Below are positions 48,660 to 58,959 of a stretch of DNA of 64,000 nucleotides, piece after piece. Made by a program: the position numbers and the translations under genes. A model generated the notes under the pieces. That model was given only the letters and a program-made list of their open reading frames with translations. It was not told where the DNA came from and made no database searches. How positions within the stretch are numbered: position 1 is the stretch's first letter; every line of letters starts with the position of its first letter. The stretch comes from Cinnamomum chago (lineage: Eukaryota; Streptophyta; Magnoliopsida; Laurales; Lauraceae), in contig CP142452.1 of the NCBI GenBank assembly GCA_038049695.1, positions 67,275,501-67,339,500 on the forward strand, in the 5' to 3' direction.

Positions 48660-48790
48660 TCTAATTAATAGGATTCCATTAATTATGGGCAATTAAAGGG
48701 TAGATGACCATTATTAATGGGATATTCCCACCAATCATGGGATATGATTTAAAGAAATGTCAAATTGGACATCCCAGGTACGGGAATGTG
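48660..48790 (+). repeat. Inverted repeat segment, left partner
   Basis: The sequence around GATGACCATTATTAATGGGA and CATGGGATATGATTTAAAGA recurs in reverse complement at about 49440-49530. It extends the inverted symmetry beyond the minisatellite. Confidence 0.7.
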
Positions 48791-49121
48791 TGTGAGGGAC
48801 CTTTGGCTGTATGACTTTTTTTTGTGGACCGTTTGCCTTAAAGTCACACTTTGAGAGACCTCCGACAAAAGTCCCCTTCTAAATATGAGGGGGTGGAACT
48901 AGGAAATTGGTCTTATGGAGGGGTGGCTATATAAAAGGAAATTCTATGGGGGCAATATAGAAAGAAAACTAAACTTTTTTGTAACATTTGGGAGGCCACT
49001 ATATAAAAAATTATATTGTACTTGTTACTGTCATTGGCCTGTGTGCTTAAAATGCATTTACAAGTGTTTTCCTCCCTTGATTCATGTATCTTACACATCA
49101 ATGTCCACCTTCTTCTAGGGA

Positions 49122-49350
49122 GGAAAAAAAGGGTTTAACACGCATGTACATACGTTTAACACGCAGGTTTAATATATATTTTTTTGTACATACTACATTT
49201 ATAGTGAATCATAAGTCCGGATATTTGGGTTAACCAAAAAGGTTCATTTCTTATTTTATATGGAGGAATGCTACCAAAATGAAGCAGGTAGGTTTTGTAC
49301 AAATTAAACAAAAAGTAGTTATTGGTTAATAGCTTCTTCTTTTAAGGGGC
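49122..49350. repeat. Promoter-adjacent duplication, copy B
   Basis: Direct repeat of 46669-46901, offset about 2,453 bp. It shares CACGCAGGTTTAATA, ATAGTGAATCATAA and TTTTGTACAAATTAAACAAA. The DNA left of it (48881-49121) is unrecognised. Confidence 0.85.
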
Positions 49351-49439
49351 ATTCGGCGATAGGTCCTTGAACATTTCATTTTATGGGCTTAGGCCCACAA
49401 TCCATTTTCATAGTGTAGTGGGTCATTTTTCCAAATTTG

Positions 49440-50075
49440 AAAATTTAAAATGTCTAAGTTGCTATTTCTTTAAAATAAATCATATCCCATGAATAGTGCG
49501 ATATGCTATTAATAGTGGTCAACTACCAATTCAAAAGAAAAATAAAATTCAAAAACGCAAATAGATTTTAAAATTTTGAATATGGATCGCCTTGGAAGAT
49601 TTGAAATTAAAAATTTTAAAATTTTCCAAAAAACTAAGATAGATTTTTCAAAAATTTGCCTTTTTACTAAACCAAAAATAAATTTCAAAAATAGTAAATA
49701 AATTTCAAAAGAACACAAATAAATTTTTAAAAAATGTAAATAAATTTCAAAACACGCAAATAAATTTCAAAAGAACTCAGATAAATTTCAAAAGATTCAA
49801 ATAAATTTCAAAAGATGTAAATAAATTTCAAAAGTCGTAAATAAAATTAAAAAACTCAAATAAATGTCAAAAACTGCAACTACATTTGCCAAAACTAAGA
49901 TAAACCAATTTTTCAAATTTCAGAAAAATTTGCCAGAAATTTAAGTATTTTTTCCAAAACTCAGTTATATTTATTTCAAAAAATGCAAATAAATTTGAAA
50001 AGATGCAAATAAATTTCAATAGACACAAATAAAATTCAAAAACACAAATAGATTTCAAAAAACATAAATAAGTTT
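49440..50075 (-). repeat. AT-rich minisatellite and inverted segment, right arm
   Basis: Reverse-complement counterpart of 48065-48790. 49440-49530 pairs with 48660-48790. 49540-50075 is a field of CAAATAAATTTCAAAAGATG-type units pairing with the left minisatellite. The spacer between the arms is ~650 bp. Confidence 0.75.
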
Positions 50076-50082
50076 TCCAAAA

Positions 50083-50353
50083 AGAAAGGAATTCTAGAGG
50101 AATCTATCATTAAACCAAGCTGCCTAGATAGAAGATGATGTATACTTGACCATCCTAACTTAAGCATACTTGCATCATTCATCTCATTGACTCTCCGAAT
50201 TCCAAGGCCCCCTTCTGATTTGGGTAAGCAGACAGTCTTCCAATTAGTCAAGTTCCTTTTTGTTTTAGAACTGCTCACAGACCACAAAAAGCTTTTCAGT
50301 AACTTTTCTATTTGATAACAAACCTTCAATGGGATTGGAATTGTGAGAGATTG
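50083..50353 (-). pseudogene. LINE ORF2 fragment, region after reverse transcriptase
   Basis: The minus-strand frame reads QIEKLLKSFLWS, then NWKTVCLPKSEGGLGIR and MLKLGWS. This is the conserved segment C-terminal to the RT domain in plant L1-like LINEs, just before the zf-RVT region. About 80 residues remain. The frame runs into the minisatellite on the left and is cut by an LTR end on the right, so this is a dead remnant. Confidence 0.85.
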
Positions 50354-50830
50354 TTACACCCCGTCCCGAACCTATCAAGATTAATGCTAATTAATCATGT
50401 TTAATTAAGTTAATTATGGTTAATAGTCAAATTAAGTTAAATTAGTCTCAAATAGCTGAATTGAGCTTAATGGAATGAGTTTGGATGAGATTGAGTTAAT
50501 TGAATTGGTTTTAGACACAAATTAGTGAGAATAAGGACTTTTTCATAAATATGAGTTTTCGCGTATTTCGTCGAATACGGTAATTCTTGATACGATCACA
50601 TGTATCTCGGAGAGTACATTAATTTTCATAATAGGCTTGAATGCATTTGATAAAAAATGGATCAAATGAGTCGTCATTTGACTCGAAAGGTAAATAAGGT
50701 TGAGAGAAGGGGGCAACACTCAAAAAATGGAAATCGTGGTTTACCAACTTGTGTTTGGTAAACATGTTTACCAAACATGTTTAAATAAAAGTTGAGTAAT
50801 AGATCAGTTGATTACTTTTCTCAGGTGGAA
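50354..50830 (-). mobile_element. Probable Ty3/gypsy LTR fragment
   Basis: It begins TGTTACACCCCGTCCCGAACC on the plus strand, a sequence typical of an LTR end in many plant gypsy elements. It abuts the LINE fragment without a gap. The right edge is not defined and no TSD was found. The orientation is uncertain. Confidence 0.4.
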
Positions 50831-51114
50831 TCCGGTTTCTCTCAACACTCCCCCAAGATTGGAATCCGGTCAGCACAGTTTTTGTGACACGTTTTTTTTA
50901 GTGTTGAACCATTCTTTCTGGGTTACAAACTTGCAACCAATTGACTCTAAGGCAACATAAATGCTTTTCAACGCTCCTACTCAAATGGGACCCACTTCTG
51001 AATTTGGACATCAACTATCCAAAGTAAACTGACGAGGAAACCCACAAAAAAAATAGACTTACATAAACCTACCAACACCAATATCAATTGTTCAACCAAA
51101 CAAATGGATGATAC

Positions 51115-51826
51115 TGTAATGACCCGAGCCTATTGTTCACATGATGTTGTCCGCTTTAGTTCATGGATTCAAACTCAATCTTGCCTCACAGTTTTAAAAG
51201 GCCTCATGCAGAGTTAAGGGCCAGGTTACACTCATCTACCCAAGATCAAGACTAGCATGTTTCCGATTTGGGACTCATGCACCACTGCATACTCAGTCCT
51301 CGTCAGACCCAACGCCCTTCTCCAAGGGAGCCATAGGCGTGACATACTCCTCCATTGAAAAATAGAGCCGTCCTCGGCTCTAATGCCATTTGTAACTATC
51401 CAAGCTCGTTGTCCACATGATATTGTCCGCTTTGGCTCATGGGATTTCAACCCAATCTTGCCGCACAGTTTTAAAATGCCTCATGCAAGGTAAGTGATGC
51501 ATGGTATTAGAGTCGACTCTCGACTAGTTCAAGTGTGGGTCCCTGCACGCCGTGGTCTAGTGCAAGTGGGCGGGTTTCCATCTGGGCGGGCCAAGAGGAC
51601 TGGTAGGCTACTGCACATGGACGTACAACCCTAACATGGGTGGATTGTGACACCAAGGAGTCTCACATCGACTATAGAGAGGAAAGTCCATGGGATTATA
51701 TAGAGAACTTGCACCCTTACCTTGCATGAGGCCTTTTGCTGAGTTGGGGCATACTAAAAATAAAATCGTGAGGCCCATGGGTCAAAGCAGACAATATCAT
51801 GCATACATGTGTGGTGGGATGTAACA
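51115..51826. mobile_element. Cluster of TRIM-like LTR fragments in both orientations
   Basis: Minus-oriented LTR-like copies start at 51115 (TGTAATGACCCGAGCC) and 51391 (TGTAACTATCCAAGC). Both contain TTGTCCGCTTT and CACAGTTTTAAAA. A plus-oriented 181-bp copy (51646-51826) runs TGTGACACC...GATGTAACA with AAAGCAGACAATATCATG. A PBS-like TGGCATTAGAGCC lies on the minus strand at 51388-51376, beside the 51391 copy. A second, TGGTATTAGAGTC, lies at 51502-51514. Short LTRs with a Met-tRNA PBS and no coding sequence fit TRIM elements. Confidence 0.55.
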
Positions 51827-52089
51827 ACACTCTTTTGATTTTTTGTAAGTAATGGCGGAAAAGAGCCTTCTAAATGTCATCAATTAATGGTCACAGTGGT
51901 TCCATTATCAAATTATCAGAACCAAAATTTGACTCAATTTCTATGATCAACTATTTATGGAAGGAGTCTAATATTTTGGGTTAAAATCTTGTATTCTGGC
52001 TTATTCAATCTTCTAGGTTAGCAGGAATCCAAGTTTAGGGTTCAATGGTATTTTGGTCTTCATATCAGATTTTTAGGATTATATATATA
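51827..52089. other. Spacer, nothing recognised
   Basis: AT-rich spacer between TRIM-like and MITE sequences. Confidence 0.4.
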
Positions 52090-52395
52090 GGGAGATGCTC
52101 CTATGAGAGATATCTCTCACCTTATATGAGATATATGGGTGGGGACCCTCACATTTAAGTTGTTGGCATTGGATATGGATGTGAGAGCCCCCCACCTTAT
52201 CTCTCATAGTAATGTGAGAGATGCTCTCATAGGCCGTCATACTATATGGGAGTTGCTCCTATGAGAGCATCTCTCGCATTACTATGAAAGATAAGGTAGG
52301 GGCCATCATATCTATATCCAATGCCGAAAACTTAAATGTGAGGGACCCCACCCACATCTCTCATAGAATGTGAGAGATATCTTTTATAGGAGCAT
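52090..52395. mobile_element. Two palindromic MITEs in tandem
   Basis: Copy 1 (52090-52234) and copy 2 (52248-52395) each start GGGAG(A/T)TGCTCCTATGAGAG and are internally palindromic, ending in matching GTGAGAGAT...ATAGG sequence. The same family occurs singly at 62085-62234 with a cleaner ~40-bp terminal inverted repeat. AT-dinucleotide-rich flanks hide the target duplication. Confidence 0.75.
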
Positions 52396-52639
52396 TATAT
52401 ATATGACATAAGTTATAAGGACCCACAAGTTGATAAGTCAATGATTGAGGAAGTTGAAAAGCTGCCCAACGCACATCGGCACACAAAGCACAATCCGATT
52501 CACCATAAGTAGGGTACACACTGGACGTCCTGTGCAAAATCAGATTCACCCAGCTGGACACGCTAAAAAAAATCAGAATGGAGACTGTATAAGAGTTGGC
52601 CTAGGCTAGTGTAGATATGATTTTTGTATACGCTGAAAG

Positions 52640-52840
52640 TTTTGCAGGCTTACCAGAATGGATACTAGTTCTAATTAACCAATCAACACCTAGTGGACAA
52701 AACCAAATAAACAATATAGAACTATCAATCTACCAATCACACACCACAAGAAGGCAAACACAATATTTAGCGTGGAAACCCTATCCAGGGAGAAAAACCA
52801 CGAACCAGAAATCAAGAATTCACGAATAGTCACAAGATAT
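52640..52840 (-). mobile_element. LTR U5-like fragment
   Basis: CACCACAAGAAGGCAAACAC, then TATTTAGCGTGGAAACCC and GGGAGAAAAACCACG form a pattern seen near the U5 end of many plant copia LTRs. The fragment at 53280-53360 has the same arrangement. It is truncated on both sides. The DNA from 52841 to 53200 is unrecognised. Confidence 0.4.
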
Positions 52841-53207
52841 GCTCACAGCTCCTTTACCTCAGTCTGTACCTCGACCTAATGACTGTAGTTGTTCTTGCAC
52901 AAAATCCATTGCCATGACATCCACCGTGCACCATTCTCATTACTTGATTTCCTCGCACATTGTCAGTCAATATGAACTATCTTCTACAAAAGAGTAGAAG
53001 CAACCATAACCTTCTAGAGCAGTCATTCAGAACGATCTCTCAATGGCTCTAGTGAATAATTCTTTCTCTAAGATAATTCTTACTTAGATTGATGAGAGAG
53101 GTGTTTTTTTTTGAGCAATTGGAGAACTGGGAGACACCAGAAGGTTTGAAGAGGAGGCCATTGAGCAGGTAAAGGGCATTTTAAATGGTAGACTGAAAAT
53201 ATTTTAT

Positions 53208-53390
53208 TGTCCGCGATCTCTAGATTGGTCTAATCAAACAATCAACCAAATAGTGTGTAGAAATAAACAATATGCAGCGGAAATAAAATAAATGAGCACA
53301 CACCACAAGGACATGAAATTTAAGGTGGAAAACCCTAATCGGGTGAAAAACCATCGATCCAAACTGGATCAAATCAAGCACTATGAATCT
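53208..53390 (-). mobile_element. Copia LTR fragment (R-U5 end)
   Basis: On the minus strand it runs from GATTCATAGTGCTTGATTTG to CTAGAGATCGCGGACA. It matches 63351-63533 (plus strand) along its length, including TTTCCACCTTAA and TTATTTCCGCTGCATATTG. It directly follows the pol fragment, in the same orientation. Confidence 0.65.
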
Positions 53391-53394
53391 CGCA

Positions 53395-54500
53395 AGTACA
53401 AGAAACTGCTAAACTTATTAAATATCTGAATGTCATTATATTCATAACAGGGGAGTATGTTTCCTCATAATTAATCTCAGGTTTCTGCAGGAAACCTTAT
53501 GCCATTAATCGTACCTTATATCTAGTAATTTCATTCAGCTCATTCATTTTTCTTACAAAAAGCCACATGTAACCTATGTGGTTAACATCTTTTAGGGTTT
53601 GTACTATAGGTCCGAACACACCACGTTTATTGAGAGACTCTAACTCTGCTTTGATGGCACTTTCCCATTTTGGTCAATCCTTTCTTTGACGACATTCATT
53701 TATAAAACGTGGTTCTGTGGCCCAATCATCATCATCATTTTCCTTTGATATTTGTGTAGCTCCTGCATATTCAAATGCGTCATCGATGACAATATCATTT
53801 ATATTCCATCTCTCTCTTGAATAATTATAAAGTATAGATATCTCTTCATTATCAGGTACCAGTGCCTCTTTAGGAGCTTCCAAAGTCTCATTAGGGACTT
53901 CCATTATTCTAGAGAAAACAGATTTTACCATAACCTCTTCAAGAGCGTTATGTGCCTCTTCGGGAAGGAACCTCTTCAGGAGCGTTGCGTGCCTCTTTGG
54001 GAGGACATAATGATGATTGTTCATTTCTCCTTTTCCGCGGAGTTAAATCCTTTGAACCTATAGGTCTGCCACGCTTCTGGCGTATCGCAGATTCTTTTGC
54101 TGTCGTATTTTGACTTCATCCTACAGGGACATTAATCCTGGCAGGTGCATTCATAGCTGGCACATGTGACTTCGTCACCTTTGTTGCATCGTTAAATGCA
54201 TCTGGTAATCTGTTTGCAATTTCTTGCAAGTGCACAATTCTCCGTACTTCATTCTCACATTGTGAAGTTCGTAGATCCAGATGAGACAGAGTGGAAGTAT
54301 TCCATGTTAATTCTCGTCGTTCTTCAGGAACAATACGTTCTTCAGGAACTATCTTATCTCCCCCTAACGGTGGGAATATTGTCTCATTGAATTGACAATT
54401 GGGAAACCGAGCAGTGAAAACATCTCCTGTCATTGGTTCTAAATATCGAATAATCGAGGAAGAGTCATAACCTACATAGATTCCTAATCAACGTTGAAGA
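53395..54500 (-). pseudogene. Ty1/copia polyprotein remnant (integrase-RT linker and start of RT)
   Basis: The minus-strand frame reads YVGYDSSSIIRYLEPMTGDV at the right, then LSHLDLRTSQCENE and RLPDAFNDATKVTKSHVPA. It continues as ATEPRFINECRQRKD and then into the RT start, with GYMWLFVRKMNE and NYEETYSPVM. These are the conserved copia segments between integrase and reverse transcriptase. In-frame stops interrupt it: one before Leu-Gly-Ile-Tyr at about 54490, one directly after QRKD at about 53673, and one before Gly-Phe at about 53500. The fragment ends after LISLAVS, where it joins LTR sequence. The catalytic RT part, RNase H and upstream integrase are gone. It is dead. Confidence 0.85.
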
Positions 54501-54830
54501 ATGTTGCACTATTTTTCCCTTCGCTTTGGGTTTTTTTTTTCCCATTGGATTTTTCCTTAGCAAGGTTTTTAATGAGGCAACTACCTTTGAATGGTGGTCA
54601 TCGAAGGGGGAGTGTCATAAGATATGGATCTTGGGTGGATGCCCACTTGAGATTAGTTAGGGTTAGAATTAGGGTTCTTCTCTTGTGGAATTACTTTGCC
54701 TATAAATAGGCCTCTCTGATGTCATAATATCCCAATTCCAGCCTTACAGATCATTTGTCTCTGCTGAATGAACAGAAGCCTTGTATACTTTATATTGTTC
54801 CACAATTTCTTTTGGTGCATGGCAAGTGCG
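54500..54830 (+). mobile_element. 3' end and partial LTR of another copia element
   Basis: A polypurine tract GAAGGGGGAG (54603-54612) directly precedes TGTCATAAGATATGG (54613), the TG start of an LTR. A TATAAATA box follows at 54701-54708. The region before the PPT (AAGGTTTTTAATGAGGCAAC) resembles the conserved stretch between the copia stop codon and PPT. The LTR has no clear right end and is truncated. It lies opposite in orientation to the adjacent pol remnant. Confidence 0.55.
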
Positions 54831-55969
54831 TGACCAATGCCCACTTCTTCCACATGGCACGTGTCAGAGATCTGTTGCACGTGTTAATAAAAATGCATTT
54901 GATTAACATTTACTAGTTTAATTTATATATATATATATATAAGTGAGAGGGCCAGGCCAGGCCTGGTAATGTCCAACCGCAGCCCTCAAATTGACAAGCA
55001 TTAACAAGTATTGTCCAAGCCCTGCCCTTACATTTCTGGGATCAGGTCTTATATTAGGATGTCTGGTGCTTTTTCACTGGGACTGGTTCATGTTTGTATA
55101 TCCTTATTCCATATTCCATCTAACTCCTATTTTGTAGCTGCTGCATAGCTCCTAATGTTTTAATCATATTTGCTATGATGTTCATGAATGATTCATAATA
55201 TTACAACGATTTCTATCTTTGGACTGTTGGAAATGGGGTCACTTCACTGGTATATACAAGTATTCTTTTTTCACTAATTACTACTATCTCGGATATGTTG
55301 CGGTACAGGATTGATGCTTATTTTGAAAAAAAAAAAACTCATTTTGCGGTCTCCTTTGAGTTTCTAGCCAGGACCGAGTACCCTCATAGGAGGGCCCAAT
55401 TCACAGCCCCATGTGTGTAGAGGCGTCAAACGTGTCATGTCATGCCATAGTGGCACCCCTGACAACAAAACACGGCATGCCCGTGTCGTGCCTGAAGCAT
55501 GCCTAGGATTTGTCATTAGTACCACGCCTCCGGATTTTGGGCTTCTAATGTATTGTGCTTCCATTTGTAAGATTTTAGACTTTAAAAGTTTATACACATA
55601 AAGAAGAGTATCACACAGATATGACCAATTTTATAGACTTTTAAATTTTTTTTTAAAATAACCTCCAATTCCCCCAATATGACCATTTGATGGCTGTTTG
55701 ATGTACATTACATGCCAGAAAATGGCCCAGACCTGTATACTACCACCATAGTGGCAGAGAGGGCCTGACGATGATATAACTCAGTAAAAATACAAGTGGA
55801 TACATTCATAAAATGTTATAAACACTGAAACTACAAGCAATGATGCACAAACAAATGCAGAGTAAACCGGACTTCTGAGGATGGATACAAGATCTGTCAC
55901 ATTGACATGGGAAACAACTCAGATCTCCAAATAGAAGATGTGACCTCTGCCACCAAGAAATCTCACTTC
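54831..55969. other. Intergenic, plus probable 3' UTR on its right side
   Basis: No coding signal. An (AT)n tract lies at about 54926-54942. The right part (about 55770-55969) would be the 3' UTR of the candidate minus-strand gene described next. Confidence 0.4.
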
Positions 55970-56071
55970 TCAAATTCCCAACTCTTTTGCAATGTCTCTG
56001 GTCAGGCTGAATTGCAATGTATTATGCCATGGGAATAGTGTTCGAGTGACGGGAAGTTTCCTTCGAAGGTC
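55970..56071 (-). CDS. Candidate terminal exon of an unidentified gene
   Basis: A minus-strand acceptor GTGCATCAG|GAC is followed by 33 codons (DLRRKLPVTRTLFPWHNTLQ onward) and TGA at 55972-55970. It is in phase 0 with the 36-nt exon upstream at 56329-56294. I do not recognise the protein. Upstream exons were not found, so this could be the real 3' end of a gene or chance splice-site matches. Confidence 0.3.
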   Translation of the reverse strand, partial: DLRRKLPVTRTLFPWHNTLQFSLTRDIAKELGI

Positions 56072-56293
56072 CTGATGCACAAGCAAAACCACGTATTATT
56101 CCACGCTTTTTTACAGGACTTGTTGCCACCTATGGTGGGGCCCATAATAGATCATCAATTTCCAATTTTTTGCGATATTAAATAAACCAATTGCAGTTCT
56201 TTTCAGATGTCTTATTTCTTTATCGGCTGCTCCTGGAAGTCGAGACTATTATATTAAAATAATTTTGGGAGCAAAAGAACATCTATACAGTAC

Positions 56294-56329
56294 CTTGAAA
56301 GTGGTGTCCAGCAAATTTGTGTATGAGGC
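56294..56329 (-). CDS. Candidate penultimate exon of an unidentified gene (36 nt)
   Basis: The minus strand reads TTTCTTTGCAG|GCC, then 12 codons (ASYTNLLDTTFK), then AAG|GTACTG. Both splice sites are strong and both ends are phase 0, matching the next exon. Its short length and unknown product make it tentative. Confidence 0.3.
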
Positions 56330-56334
56330 CTGCA

Positions 56335-57839
56335 AAGAAATACAAACATTAGAAAAAACTTACTTATATATATATGAGAGAGAGAGAGAGAACCCCAAGA
56401 GATGCCATATACTCATTTTCCTGGTGGCATATCATACTTGTTATAGATACCGCACAATCTTCAGGGGACTGAAAAGGCAATATGATACAGATATCCATGC
56501 ATAAGAAAATCAGTTCCACATCCGACATCGACACATTTAAGCTTCAATTATGAGCAAATGTCCAGAAAGATCAAAGCGAAAGGGATTAATTCCATAATAA
56601 TAAAGGAAACACTACTAACAAGAAAGTCATGTGAGGGAATAAAAGACAAAAGTGCACGGAAATATAAAGAGGAATTTACAGGCTGGGGGCTACTTTATCA
56701 TGTCCATCAATGCAGGTAATTATTTGTTTACTGCCCACCCATCAAAATGATGGACCACACATGCAAATTCTAGGTAAACCGTTGACCAACTTTTTAAGTA
56801 TCCTGGTTGCGGGGTCAAGTTTCACAAATGAAAATCAGCACTACCAAGGTCTTCATCTGGAACAGTTTCATTTTGATAAACTCCTTTTGTATTCTTATTC
56901 ATTTTTAATAGTATCGAGAATAAAATATCAGTCATTATCTTTACAAAACCATGTTACATCATTCAGTTATCAGACCTAATTTTAAGGCTCTGTCAAGCCC
57001 ATAAGACTAGGCCTGTCAATTCGGCCGAGACAACGGAGGCAGGCCCTCAAAAGGCTCCAATTGAGATGATTCAAGATGCTATGGAACGCCAAGAAAAAGC
57101 TCTACAACTTTAAAGTTTCAATTCCTTATTGAGTGTTAGTTGTAGATGGTGATAGGAATACTAGGTCATCATATTAGTGAATTATTGATTGCTCCTAGTT
57201 TGCTTGCTACTATGATCTTATGACATGTGAACTGCTAGTGTTTCAATTGCTCTTTCTCTAGTGACAAAATGTTTTCTCTTTAACATGAATCATTGATATT
57301 GTTGGTTAAACTCTCCTTCTTACTTGATTATATATATTATTGATACATAGTCAAATTGTTATTATTTTGTAGGTGAATGAAGAACTTAATTAAACGGAGA
57401 TGGAATGCCTTTTGCTAAGTGGATCTACTAATTAGGTTAAGTTAATTTTGGTTAGTTAGGGATTTCCGGAAATTATTTACAATGTAGCTTGCCTTTTTTT
57501 GGATGCTTTTGTGAAGGTTTTGGATTATGTCGTAACGCTTTGGTTACGAATTCAAAGGTTAATGTAAATAGTTTGGATTATGGATGGATTCAAATTGGCT
57601 ATATTTTGAATAGTTTGTTTGATTTAGTGCGTGGACGAGCAAGTACGTTCCTTAACGTGAATGGTGATTAATTTCCAATTAATGAAATGGTTCTTATTGA
57701 ATGTTGCTATTTATATATTTTTGCATATTTTGTAAGGCAGGTTTAGTGATTTGAAAGTGGATCCATACTGCAGCATGTTATTAGTAATGTATATATTGCA
57801 TTTTTATTTTTTAAAAAAATGGATGGTATCTCGCTTCTA
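56335..57839. other. Unassigned DNA, possibly interior of a CACTA element
   Basis: A (GA)n microsatellite lies at about 56373-56391. The part from about 57000 to 57700 may belong to the CACTA element whose end lies at 58175, but I found no transposase domain and no left CACTA terminus. Confidence 0.35.
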
Positions 57840-58175
57840 TGGAAACTGTCACAACTGATGACTACTTGTGTCACTTTTGGTCCGAAAATAACATATCGAT
57901 CACTGCCTTTGAAAAGGGAGACAACAAAGTTATCTTTCTTGCGACGCTTTTAAGTTATTTCAGTGTCACTTTTGGGTTTAAAGTGACACAAGTAACCATT
58001 TTTTTGTGTCACTTTGATAACAGAAATTGACACAACAAATGTATTTCTTGAGACGCTTTTACGAACTTTTAGTGACGCCGGCAGATAAGACGCTTGCATA
58101 GTAATCAGAAAAGCGACACAAACCACTTTTTAAGACACTTTAAAAGTGACTTATTAAGACATTTTTTTTGTAGTG
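57840..58175. mobile_element. Right end of a CACTA (CMC) DNA transposon
   Basis: The segment ends ATTTTTTTTGTAGTG at 58175, i.e. CACTACAAAAAAAAT on the minus strand, the classic CACTA terminus. Inside are at least six subterminal motifs in both orientations (TGTGTCACTTT, AAAGTGACACAA, AAGCGACACAAA). The left terminus and transposase were not found in the window. Confidence 0.75.
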
Positions 58176-58959
58176 TTTCATGTTTTGAGTTTTGAGAGAT
58201 ACTGGCTGTATCAAGGTCGAAATCTGGCTTGAAGTTGCTGCACCTGCACTGCCGACATTCTGAAACTTTCTTTAGCCTACAATTTTAATACGTGGATTTG
58301 ACGCAGTTTATTGTCGAAAGTTTCTAGATATGGAAGTTCAAATTCTAGACCAGCTGATGGAGAAGAATTGAAGAGAAATAATTTGAAACTCAAATCAAAG
58401 ATCAAGAAAGGAAAGGAGATCTAGTACTTGGGGAGCAAGGAAATCATACATGGAAGTAGAAGGGCATTATGGTAATTTTGAAGAGATCAGGAGTTTCTTG
58501 GAACTTATCCAATATTGGGCTCATATTGTGCAGAACGAAAAATGGTGCAACTTTACTTATTGAGCTTAGTCCAACAGAAGCCCGAGTGAGAAGATATGGT
58601 CAAGGAGAAGATTTTGACTAAGTTAAAATCTAATTGATTATTTTATTATTTTCCATCTCCAATCCCACTCTACTTCAAAATCTCTCTCACCCCTCACGTC
58701 ACTTGCCCCCTAATATCTCTCCAACGATTCTCTCCCATCTCTTAATTCTTTATTTTTTTTCTTTCCATCTTTCCTCATCTCAACCAACCATCTTTCTTTC
58801 CTTATTTCCCTCATATATCCACACCACCTAAATTCTCTCATCTCTCTAACCTAACTCTCCACTATAAAGAACCTATCCCATATCCAACGCCAGATGACCT
58901 TCTCCACCACACATTTTCTCTCTTTTTCTCTCGTCTCCATTTTTTTTTCTCTACTTTTC
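58176..58959. other. Unassigned, with a pyrimidine-rich stretch
   Basis: No element boundary identified. 58650-58960 is CT-rich on the plus strand, as in the U3/R of some LTRs, and may belong to the following gypsy LTR. Confidence 0.35.

Larger units (their letters stand above)
46955..48880. mobile_element. Candidate Pack-MULE-like element
   Basis: The ends at about 46955-47100 and 48780-48880 are diverged inverted copies. GCAACCAAAGGTCCCTACATC at the left corresponds to the reverse complement of GTGAGGGACCTTTGGCTGT at the right, and the outermost GGTTCCTAAAGT matches GGTCTCTCAAAGT. Between them is an ~900-bp GC-rich segment (47138-48033), unlike its AT-rich surroundings, and then a minisatellite. 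AT-rich inverted ends around GC-rich captured DNA are typical of Pack-MULEs. No 9-11-bp TSD is visible, so the call is tentative. Confidence 0.35.
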
